Of a stretch of 36,739 bases of DNA, positions 29,895 to 36,739 are shown in pieces. Position 1 is the first letter of the stretch. Each line of letters starts with the position of its first letter. The position numbers and the translations under genes were made by a program. A model generated the notes under the pieces. It was not told where the DNA came from, did not search any database, and was given only the letters and a program-made list of their open reading frames with translations. The DNA comes from Chara braunii (taxonomy: Eukaryota > Streptophyta > Charophyceae > Charales > Characeae), in assembly GCA_003427395.1 (NCBI GenBank), contig BFEA01000067.1, positions 2,991,917 through 3,028,655 of the forward strand, read 5' to 3'.

Positions 29895-30679
29895 GGGTTA
29901 TGGGTGTTACCATGCAGACAGGGTAGCCTGGCTATATGTTAGTATGTAACCTGGATGGTACCACGTGGGCCGGGTGGTAGTATGTGGGATAAGTGGGTGC
30001 TCCGTCCGCTAGGAGGTGCCCTGGTGATGCTAAGCGGCCCGCGTAAGAACTCTAGAAACCCTGTGTGGTGACCTGTAGTATTTGTACAGCCCTGTAGGCC
30101 CTGTAGTGGCCCTCTACATTCACTCAAATTGCTACTCCGACACGAAATATGAGAAAGCAGGGGGCTGAGGGGGAGGGGAGGGCAGGATGACGGGGCATCA
30201 AACGAACGATCCACCAACTGTGCTAGCCTAGACCAGTTGGTACACCCCTCGAATGAGAGGAATAGAATCAAATAAATCTGAAATGCATGAGGGCGGTCGT
30301 CGCCCGGCCTGAATGGTACACCCATAACCCAGTGATGAGCAGACGTGAGTTCCAACCCGGACGAAAGGCTACTGACGATGTACATGAACAAGATTGCCGC
30401 CAGACCTGAGTCAAAAAAGTCATAATGACAGTATACCATTGAAAAAGAAAACCACTGAAATATAAAAACAACTTATAAAATGACGGTGGAGGGAGAGTGT
30501 CGGCCTTAGACAGTGCTATTGCCCGATGGGGGTGGGGGAAGAATTAAGGGAAATGCAGTTAGCGAAATGCCCGGTCTTTGTGTTAGTGGGCCCCCACCAG
30601 TCGCCCCCACCCTGGCAAGGGCAACACGCAATCCCTTCATTGTGAGGTGGCTATGATTGCGCAGGTCCCCTCTATAGCC
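29895..30679. other. No supportable gene
   Basis: Mixed-composition DNA. A minus-strand frame of 166 codons (29939-30439) has no recognisable domain. Minus-strand sequence near 30200-30240 (ctaggctagcacagttggtg) superficially resembles a tRNA-type A box, but no B box follows. Confidence 0.4.
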
Positions 30680-30877
30680 TTAAACCACTAGTACCTTTGC
30701 CGAGTGGGAAAATAATGGGCCTCGGGCGGGCCTCCGACCTTTGAGGAGGCCGAAACGAAACGATGGCCGCCAATGAGATTTATCAATGGCGGCCCTCGTC
30801 GGTCCCGGCCTCCAATTCCTTCGGTAACAGCCCGTTTTCCCTAACTTCCCAACACTGGCAGAGGTACTAGTGCTTTA
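30680..30877. mobile_element. ~198-bp TTAA-type MITE/foldback
   Basis: The left end ttaaaccactagtacctttg is matched in inverse orientation by the right end (on the opposite strand gtaaagcactagtacctctg). An inner inverted pair, atggccgccaatg and caatggcggcc, makes most of the element self-complementary. The ends belong to the same family as 5717-5869. Non-coding. Confidence 0.7.
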
Positions 30878-31195
30878 CGGAGTAGAGGTCGGGAGGGAGT
30901 GAAAGGTGAAGTGAGAGAAGAATACACCTTAGTTATTTAAAAAAAACGGAAGAGAAAAGCAAACATTCAATGCCACTTGAAGCAGTGTATGTCTGGGCTA
31001 CCTACCAGGCTGCCTGGCTCACCCTGGTTGCACAGGCAGCCTGGACAGAGCAAGGGCCAGGGAAGGTCCTTCGGGGGCGAAGAAAAAACAAAATCCAAAA
31101 GTTGGCAAAACAGTAAAAACTAGAAAAAAAATTGAAAAAATAACAGAAAAACGAAATCCAAAAAATCCAAAAAATAGGTAAAATAAATCCGTCAT

Positions 31196-31400
31196 CTAGG
31201 CTGTTTTGCCCGGCGCCCAGGCCCTCAAACCACGCCCAGAATGGCGCCGGGGTGCCTGGCCGCGCATGAGGCCCGGGCAGGCTCCCGGGCACTCTCCGCG
31301 GCACAATAATTGAAAAACGGTGGATGGCGGGCCTGGGGCACGGCGGGGGTTCGGGGGGACTTCCAGATCGTGAAAACAAAATCGCGGAGGGTCCACCGGC
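31196..31400. other. GC-rich patch, no gene recognised
   Basis: GC content is markedly higher than that of the surrounding DNA, with repeated CCCGGGC/GCCCGG words. Open frames on the minus strand (31196-31396 and others) are probably due to the composition. No domain is recognised. Confidence 0.4.
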
Positions 31401-31433
31401 CCTGCAAAGATGAGAATTAAGGGCCGATTTCAG

Positions 31434-31458
31434 GCCCTCGATCTGCAAGATCGAGGGC
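31434..31458. repeat. Perfect 10-bp hairpin
   Basis: gccctcgatc and gatcgagggc are separated by 5 nt (tgcaa). A second hairpin follows at 31502-31547. Confidence 0.75.
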
Positions 31459-31501
31459 TTGAGATCGCCCTTTTTTTTTCCCATTTGACAAGGATCACCG
31501 A

Positions 31502-31547
31502 GCGATTTCGCGTGGACATTGCACTTGGAATGCAGACGCGAAATCGC
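31502..31547. repeat. Perfect 12-bp inverted repeat, 22-nt loop
   Basis: gcgatttcgcgt and acgcgaaatcgc are exact reverse complements. With 31434-31458 this gives two strong stem-loops within 115 bp. Confidence 0.75.
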
Positions 31548-31637
31548 ATGGCGATTCTTGGCTTCGGGAAACCGCCCTCCTCCTCTCGTCCAGCGCTGCC
31601 CGTCACTTGACATCGCCATTGCCAGGTAAGAGAGTGA

Positions 31638-31639
<2 letters not shown>

Positions 31640-31668
<29 letters not shown>
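31640..31668 (+). repeat. (GT)n microsatellite
   Basis: About 14 GT units followed by ggtgggtgggtg. Confidence 0.9.
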
Positions 31669-31676
<8 letters not shown>

Positions 31677-31689
31677 GGTGTGCACATCG

Positions 31690-32026
31690 CCATGTTGCAA
31701 CCTCCTCCTCCTCTTCTCCTCATCCTCCCCCTCCTCCTCCTCCTCCTCCTCCTTCTTCTTCTTCATCGTTGTACTCCACAAACTCCATATCCGCGACTAG
31801 TGCGACGGGCAAGGGGAAAGTTTCCCGAGGAAACAAACAAGAGGAAGGCCATCGCGGCATACATCGAAGGCCACGGCAGCCATCGCTCCCCTTCCACCAC
31901 CGCTCCCCCCTTCGTCATCGCCTCCCTCCAGGCTCCACCTCGATCGTTTCTCCACCTAAAACTTTCTCCTCCTGCTCCTCCTCCTCCTCATCCACCTCAT
32001 TTCTTCTTCTTCTTCTTCTTCTTCTT

Positions 32027-32057
<31 letters not shown>

Positions 32058-32459
32058 TCGTCTTCCTCTCCTCTGAGGCTCCACCTCCTCGCCATTCTCC
32101 ACCTCCTCCTCCCCCCTCTTCTTCTTATTATTACCGTCTATGTTTGATCGTCTCTCCTCCTCCTTTGATCACATCCATCCATCCCGATCTTTCTCCTCCT
32201 CCTCCTCCTCCTCCTCCTCCTCCTCCTCTTCTTCTTCTTCTTCTTCTTCTTCTTCTTCTCGTCCACCTTTTCTCCAAGGTTGCACTTCCTCGCCATCCTC
32301 CACCTTCTCCTCCCCCTCTTCTTCTTCTTGTTATCGACTACCTTGTTGCACTTCTTAGCTTCTTTATCTTTTCTCCTCCTCCTCGCCATCCTCCGTCTCC
32401 TCCTCCCACTCTTCTTCTCATCTTCTTCTTCTTCATCTTTTTTTTTTTTTTTTTTTTTT
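31690..32459 (+). repeat. Polypyrimidine (TCC)n/(TTC)n region ending in poly(T)
   Basis: About 770 bp of CT-rich sequence, interrupted near 31775-31960 by mixed DNA. It includes (TTC)n at 32007-32056 and (TCC)n-(TTC)n at 32190-32258, and ends in a T run at 32438-32459. A rough internal periodicity is visible (cctcgccatcctcc recurs near 32090, 32290 and 32382). The 284-codon plus frame (Ser/Pro/Leu-rich) is an artefact of the repeat. Confidence 0.8.
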
Positions 32460-32528
32460 AAACAAAACCCACAGGTACTAGGGGTGTTGGCAAGGGCAAG
32501 CACCGCTAACGCCTAGGGGGAGCTCCAA

Positions 32529-32567
32529 CTATTGGTGGGGAGCAACACCTGCTGGAAAACGGGTCCA
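32529..32567 (-). repeat. Shared retroposon-like core, copy 2
   Basis: The minus strand reads acccgttttccagcaggtgt followed by tgctccccaccaatag, matching the core at 1811-1850 and 5379-5421. Downstream on the minus strand, after about 70 bp, comes an A run (complement of 32438-32459). That is the same relation of core to A tract as at 1.7 kb. Confidence 0.55.
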
Positions 32568-32787
32568 GCGTCCCTTGTACAGAATGAAATTGGAAAGAAT
32601 CAGGAAACGCCTGCCAGCATTGATTGCTCTGGAGTCCAGAGGATTGACTGCGCAGGAGAGTGAACCTCTTCGCCCTATTGCCCAATATCCACTTTTACAC
32701 CCTAGATCCTCCCTCCCGCAGCTATCCCTGCCCCAAGTCATTTGACACACAAAATTCATCCTTTGTAGTTGCTCCCTTTAGCATCTT

Positions 32788-32870
32788 TGTAAAGCAACAT
32801 CGTTTTTCTTAGCATACTTCTTCTTCTGTAAAGCAACATCGTTTTTCTTAGCATACTTCTTCTTCTGCCA
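32788..32870 (+). repeat. 39-bp tandem duplication
   Basis: Two identical copies of tgtaaagcaacatcgttttt followed by cttagcatacttcttct lie 39 bp apart, at the 3' border of the LINE relic. Confidence 0.9.
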
Positions 32871-32949
32871 CTTCTGAATACCCGCATTAACAATATGATT
32901 CCTCCTCCCTATTCGGACCTTGCTTGGTCCTTCCGGCCTGTGATCCAGG

Positions 32950-33500
32950 TCAACCAGCTCCGTACCATTTCATGTTCACCATCGCTAGTTGGTGAGGCAG
33001 GAAGGGGTCGGGAAAATCCTTGGCTGGTCTCAGCGAGATCTCTTGGCTTACTGCAGTCCAGTCCTTGAAGCACATATGGTAGTCTCCTCTCAATTCCTCC
33101 TGGTTGCGCTCTTGGGCGGGCCTGCCATCCCATCTGACATAAGCGATCCAGCCCCCATTTTCATTTCCCAACCAGTCCCCGAAGAATCGATGAATTACTT
33201 GTGTTGTATCCTTTGCAGAGTGAAACAAATCGAGCTGGTTTTGCCGCTGTATCATAAGTTCTTGCTGAATATATTGTCTTATCATAACAGTTACCTCCTC
33301 CCCCGTTATGCGGACATCCTCAATAGCATATATACAACGTTCTCTCCAGAGGGACCACATAACTGCTCTCCTCCCCAACTTAAACATATTATTTTCGAAA
33401 GTACTGTCAGTGGGGGAGATTTATGTTTCGCACAGTACGGCCCCCCACTCCCATGGCCATTTGGACCCTGTGTTTAACCGTGTCCAGATCCTATCCCACC
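32950..33500 (-). pseudogene. LINE pol C-terminal tail
   Basis: The minus frame continues RWWDRIWTRLNTGSKWPWEW, GAVLCET-stop-ISPTDS and MFKLGRRAVMWSLWRERCIY, then a charged helix-like stretch (VMIRQYIQQELMIQRQNQ). A Trp-rich tail (R-x-x-x-W-S-L-W-R-E-R) following zf-RVT is usual for plant LINEs. The 3' end near 32950 shows no clear poly(A). Confidence 0.7.
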
Positions 33501-34330
33501 AACGTCATGTAAGAACTGGCCCCGGACGCTGCATGAATATGTGCTCTATGGTTTTCGGGATTTACAGGAGGGGATGACAGTGTGGCACGATTTACACCAC
33601 GACTGCACCCGTCCCTGCTGCTCTAGATATGTACGGTCTATCAACCAGTCGCTGGTGGGGAGGCAGCGATGCTCTATCTGCCACTGCAACGAGGCCACCT
33701 TTGCTGGCCTAGACCTCATGGTGGCAAACCATCGGATAGGCCAGACTATTTCTGCTCCGACATTCAAATGAGACATCCATCGAGCCTTCACCTTTTCCTT
33801 TATGTTCACCTTTGGTCGCAGCAGGTGCTATGCAGCCTTTACCGTTAAGTTATACAACTTTAGGTTTTCCTTCGACCTGAGTTTTTGTTTCGGAGCCCAC
33901 TGCTATTCCTCTGGTCGAGGGGAAGCTCTGCCACGGGGGTTTTGGGCTGATATGCAATCCTCACGTCCTTATCTTGTAGCACATGGACCCTGCACATGTC
34001 CTCATTTTTCCACCATCTCGTCACGTCTGGGCTATATCGGTTGAGGACATTCTCCTTGCCTATGTGGAAGAGGTTAACTAGTGTTTCGTCTGTTCGTACT
34101 TCCACTACATTGCCTACACTTTCCGGTTCCTCTGGAACATTTACCCAGTCTCCTTCTATCAGTCGCGGTCCTTTGCACAAGATGGCCACCCAGTCTAGGG
34201 GGATAGCAAAGATCAACGATTCGAGATTTTCCTCTATATTGTGACAATGCTTTAGCATGGTCCTTAATTGCGGTATCGCTTCCCAGTCCCTCTGTCTTAT
34301 GTCCCATATATCCTTTATTCTAGTTATACA
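33500..34330 (-). pseudogene. LINE pre-zinc and zf-RVT region with stops
   Basis: From IKDIWDIRQRDWEAIPQLRT (34325 down) the frame runs to about 33865. After a frameshift it reads KLYNLTVKAA-stop-HLLRPK, then VASLQWQIEHRCLPTSDWL and CKSCHTVI (the CxxC of zf-RVT). After a further frameshift near 33550 it reads KTIEHIFMQRPGP. In intact zf-RVT domains the last stretch is E-T-x-E-H-x-F-x-x-C; here the Cys position is Arg. A possible shift-free consensus cannot be inferred from one copy. Confidence 0.75.
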
Positions 34331-34333
34331 ATT

Positions 34334-34588
34334 TTAGACCCAGTTACACCAGGAGGTGACCGAGCTGCAATACACCCTGTTGTGTCGGTCTGTAATCCAC
34401 CTGTTCCGAAAAAGGGGCTGACGCATCACCTCGTCCCATCTAGTCGGTGGGGGTTTGTTAGGTAGTGGAAGTTGTTGCCAGGCCTTCAAGACTCGGACCC
34501 AGAAATTGTCCCTTGCCAAGTCCAAGCAAATTGTGTCTCGGATTGTGTCTCGATGTGTTTCGCGATTTGTTCGCAGGCTGTGTGGCAC
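34334..34588 (-). pseudogene. LINE linker fragment (FWVRVLKAWQQL)
   Basis: A minus frame with NFWVRVLKAWQQLPLPNKPP and RQPLFRNRWITD. These are typical of the region between RT and zf-RVT in LINE pol proteins (P-L-F-x-N-R-x-I). It is joined to the next block through a stop and a frame change near 34330. Confidence 0.75.
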
Positions 34589-34723
34589 AATCCAAAAATT
34601 GTCCTCCAGCCAAAGGGTTTACTCCTTGCGGTGTCTGTGGGGCAAGTCTAGCTATCTGTTACAGGGCAAGGGCCGACCATGGGAGATGCTGAGTGAAGAG
34701 CAATCTCCTAATCCATTGAACTG

Positions 34724-35035
34724 TTAGTGTTGTGATCTGGTATTCGGGTCTAGGATCCCCAGGCCCCCTTTATCTTTGGGTTGGCTCATTGAAGACCGGG
34801 CCACCCTGCTCATAACATTCGGGAGTTCGTCGTTGCCTCTCCACAAGATGGTCGTTAGTTGTCGCTTCAACGACCGAACAACTTCTTTACTGAGTGTCAA
34901 AATTGCGGATTTATACCAAAGAGTCGCTAGCACTACGCTGTTGATTGCGAGTGCCCTGCCAATGAGGGAGGTATGTTGGTCTTTCCAGTGAGCCAACTTT
35001 TCCAGAGCGGGTTTACACCACCAGTACACCCGCAC
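34724..35035 (-). pseudogene. LINE RT thumb/connector fragment
   Basis: A 100-residue minus frame, LEKLAHWKDQHTSLIGRALA continuing INSVVLATLWY and later SQPKDKGGLGILDP. This is the standard segment C-terminal to the RT palm in plant LINEs (W-K-x-R-x-L-S-x-x-G-R and L-G-x-x-D). It lies immediately 3' of the insertion and is otherwise well preserved. Confidence 0.85.
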
Positions 35036-35170
35036 CTAAAATCCCCAACCTACCTGCCCACTGCGCACCACTACTTTCTGAGCCTTCTGAGTGGGGGTAT
35101 CTGCAGTGGGAATTTCGGAAGTGGCACTGGTGCTGCCGGTCTGCCTAAACCGAAAAAAAAAAAAAAAAAA

Positions 35171-35196
35171 ACAACAACAACAACAACAACAACAAA
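35171..35196 (+). repeat. (CAA)n microsatellite after an A run
   Basis: About eight caa/aac units following 18 or so A residues at 35153-35170. Confidence 0.85.
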
Positions 35197-35259
35197 CACT
35201 AGAGTGCAATGATGTCGTGAAAGGACGTCATGGAGGTCATAAGCAAATGATCAGTTTCC

Positions 35260-35735
35260 TGAATGCATCTGACCACTATTACGGGGAGAGGGAAACGTTG
35301 TTGTTTCTCCTTTTTTTCTCGTTTTGTTTGTTTTGTCCTGGCCCTGCCAGCAAGGCAGCGCATATTCCTCTTGCTCAAAACGTCCTCGCTGGGGGCATAC
35401 TCACACTGGCCACGTTGAAATGCATCCAACCACTTTCACGGGCAAAGCGTCGTTGGCTTTTTTTCTTTTCTTTTCTTTTTTTTGAGAGTCCGACAGTCCA
35501 ACTCCCCGTGTTCTACGTTCTGCTGAAGTGCCCTCATTGAGGGCAAACTCACACGAGTACTCCAAAAAGTGTATCCAACTGCAATCACGGCCAAAGGCTT
35601 TTGTTTTTTTTCTTTCTTTTTTTTCGAGTCCCACAGTCCTGCTCCTCGTGTTCTACATTTTACTGAAGTGCCCCCGCTGAGGGCAAACTCGCACAAGTAA
35701 GTGTATCCAACTGCAACTACGGCCAAAGGATTTTT
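35260..35735 (+). repeat. ~150-170-bp minisatellite (about three units)
   Basis: Units contain atgcatccaaccactttcac / gtatccaactgcaatcacgg / gtatccaactgcaactacgg, then T-rich DNA, then gtcc-acagtcc, ctcc-cgtgttctac and gaagtgcccncgctgagggc followed by aaactc-cac. Copies begin near 35260, 35420, 35570 and 35700. The array sits wholly within the LINE insertion. Confidence 0.8.
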
Positions 35736-35844
35736 TTTTTTTGGGACGTACGAATTGAGATGGGCCCAAAAAATCGAAAACCTTCTATTGCTCCGACCCT
35801 GCCCCGAGCCCGCCTTTTACTTCTCGTGGCGACAAGTTATCTTG

Positions 35845-36478
35845 CTGCAAGGCTGAGGCCGTGTATTGGTGGATCCAGTCATCGTCCGATGCGGGTTTAC
35901 CTAATGCCGTCAGCATGATTCCCAACACTCTGACCGGGGCCGTTTCCAGAAGCCACTTGACACGTGGTAGTTCCGGGGGACACACCCCTCGATGGTGGAT
36001 CCACCACCTCAAGGTTTTGTTTCCCCAGTTGACGGTCATGTCTGAGACTATTGTGAAGCGGTCAAAAAATCGTCTGATCTCTTCCATGTTTGCTATGGAG
36101 GCATCGACCATGAGTGTCAAGTCACCCGCAAACATCGAGCAAATAGGAATCGCATCCTCAGGAATGGCCGAGATTTGCAATTTTCTCAGGTCTTTGTTGG
36201 CACGGAGGTTCGCCGCCAGCGCTTCCATCACAATTACGAACAGAGAGGGGGCCAAAGGGTCCCCTTGTCGGACCGACCTTTGCAGCGGGAAGGCCGGCGC
36301 GATTCTTCCATTGATTTGGACGCACGTGGTGACATTATGATGCAATAACGCTGTCCAGCGCCGGAATATCGGTCCGATGTTCATATCTTCCATACATTCA
36401 TCTAGAAAAAGTTAGTTTCATCATACGTTTTTTCAAAGTCGATGGAGACCACGACCGCATTCTGCTTGTCTTGTCTTG
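35845..36478 (-). pseudogene. LINE reverse transcriptase palm, FAGD active site
   Basis: The minus frame carries SIDFEKTYD (motif A), then after a one-base frameshift QRSVRQGDPLAPSLF (motif B region), FAGDLTLMVDAS (motif C at 36132-36121), INWG-like VNWGNKT and VRVLGIML. In active LINE reverse transcriptases motif C is F/Y-A-D-D. Here the codon at 36126-36124 is GGT (Gly) instead of an Asp codon, a one-base change that removes a catalytic metal ligand. Motif A also has T in place of the usual A (FEKAYD). The frame then runs into the inserted DNA near 35845. Confidence 0.85.
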
Positions 36479-36489
36479 TGAGTTGTGTG

Positions 36490-36655
36490 TCCATTCAATG
36501 GGGAACGGGTTTTGTACAACGCCGTTGTACCCGTTGAACACCCCCGGGGTCCCCGTTGAATCCCCGTTGAACGGTATAACGGGGGTTTCCCGTTGAATTC
36601 CGATCAACGGGTCGAGCGCAATGGGGCTCGGACGCGTGGCGGGACACGCGTGGAA
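36490..36655. repeat. CCGTTGAA/TTCAACGG-rich palindromic patch
   Basis: The words cgttga, ccgttgaa and their complements occur at least seven times in about 130 bp, giving several overlapping short hairpins. A GC-rich inverted pair (gacgcgtgg-cgggac-acgcgtgg region) follows. It marks the point where LINE similarity stops. Confidence 0.65.
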
Positions 36656-36689
36656 TAAAAAACAGTAAAAAAAAAAGCAAAAAAACTAC

Positions 36690-36739
36690 CCTGTGTGTGT
36701 GTGTGTGTGTGTGTGTTCATGTGTGTGCGTGTGTGTGTG
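36690..36739 (+). repeat. (GT)n microsatellite at the window end
   Basis: (GT)n with two interruptions, running off the end of the window. Confidence 0.9.

Larger units (their letters stand above)
35036..35845. other. Insertion (~0.8 kb) splitting the LINE palm and thumb
   Basis: Palm sequence ends ...WIHQYTASALQQ and thumb sequence resumes ...PALEKLAHWKDQ; in intact LINEs these parts are adjacent. Between them lie (CAA)n, A/T runs and a ~160-bp minisatellite. At the thumb side the insertion ends with tttacaccaccagtac (35016-35031), which resembles the end of the TTAA-type MITE family. No matching inverted end was found at the palm side. Confidence 0.6.
32950..36480 (-). pseudogene. Decayed LINE (non-LTR retrotransposon) pol gene: RT plus zf-RVT
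   Basis: Minus-strand fragments of one LINE-type pol gene lie in the correct order from 36480 down to 32950: RT motif A (SIDFEKTYD, about 36450-36420), palm motifs B and C, thumb, a linker, zf-RVT region and C-terminal tail. The reading frame is broken at least near 36405, inside the linker (34330), near 33870 and near 33550. It contains in-frame stops within the zinc-binding region (for example KAA-stop-HLL, LT-stop-RWWD and CET-stop-ISP). The 5' half (endonuclease and ORF1) is absent; similarity stops near 36490. An insertion splits palm and thumb. The element is certainly inactive. Plant-type LINEs have the same RT plus zf-RVT arrangement. Confidence 0.85.

Noticed and set aside
29939-30439. 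tRNA-like or SINE-like pol III boxes (minus near 30220; plus B-box-like gagttccaacccgg near 30350)
   Set aside because: No correctly spaced A and B box pair on one strand and no cloverleaf could be drawn.
31002-31781. 259-codon minus-strand frame
   Set aside because: It crosses a (GT)n tract, a (TCC)n tract, two palindromes and a GC-rich patch and has no coherent domain.
31607-32461. 284-codon plus-strand frame rich in Ser, Pro and Leu
   Set aside because: It is created by (TCC)n/(TTC)n repeats; all frames of such DNA are open and no domain is present.

Overview
This window looks like intergenic DNA from a large, repeat-rich eukaryotic nuclear genome. The grounds are long homopolymer tracts, (TA)n, (GA)n, (TCC)n, (TTC)n and (GT)n microsatellites, many minisatellites, foldback elements, and broken non-LTR and LTR retrotransposons. 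There are no closely packed genes, operons or bacterial gene signals. The LINE reverse transcriptase and its zinc-binding tail resemble those of streptophyte plants and algae. A charophyte such as Chara is my best guess (inference, low confidence). I see no intact conserved host gene and no convincing tRNA, rRNA or CRISPR.

Layout. 1-8.4 kb holds low-complexity DNA, several small inverted-repeat (MITE or foldback) elements and short tandem duplications. 8.4-10.4 kb is a chain of four segments separated by (TA)n tracts. The first carries, on the minus strand, a near-complete hammerhead ribozyme core. The next three belong to a CAGGGT-ended, TA-flanked transposon family. 10.4-18.8 kb is AT-rich sequence with a 347-bp tandem duplication, a long (GA)n array and hairpins.

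18.9-24.5 kb is the most structured region. A 362-bp tandem duplication and a short promoter-proximal repeat lead to a TATA box at 20192. Then come about 3 kb made largely of six successive minisatellite families, and then two open-frame blocks (23351-23920 and 23990-24486). The first has no ATG-encoded Met and the second is broken, so this may be a spliced gene, its remnant, or the 5' part of an undescribed mobile element.

24.5-32.9 kb is again repeats and microsatellites, with a small remnant that looks like a Ty3/gypsy integrase. At 29857-29894 there is an exact match to the Nextera mate-pair junction adapter, which is an assembly artefact rather than biology. 32.9-36.5 kb (minus strand) is a decayed LINE-type pol gene. 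It has an RT palm with FAGD in place of FADD, a thumb, a zf-RVT region, several in-frame stops and frameshifts, and an insertion of roughly 0.8 kb containing a minisatellite. The window ends in a CCGTTGAA-rich palindromic patch and a (GT)n tract.

Most open frames of 60-170 codons here are by-products of tandem repeats or microsatellites and are not listed as genes.
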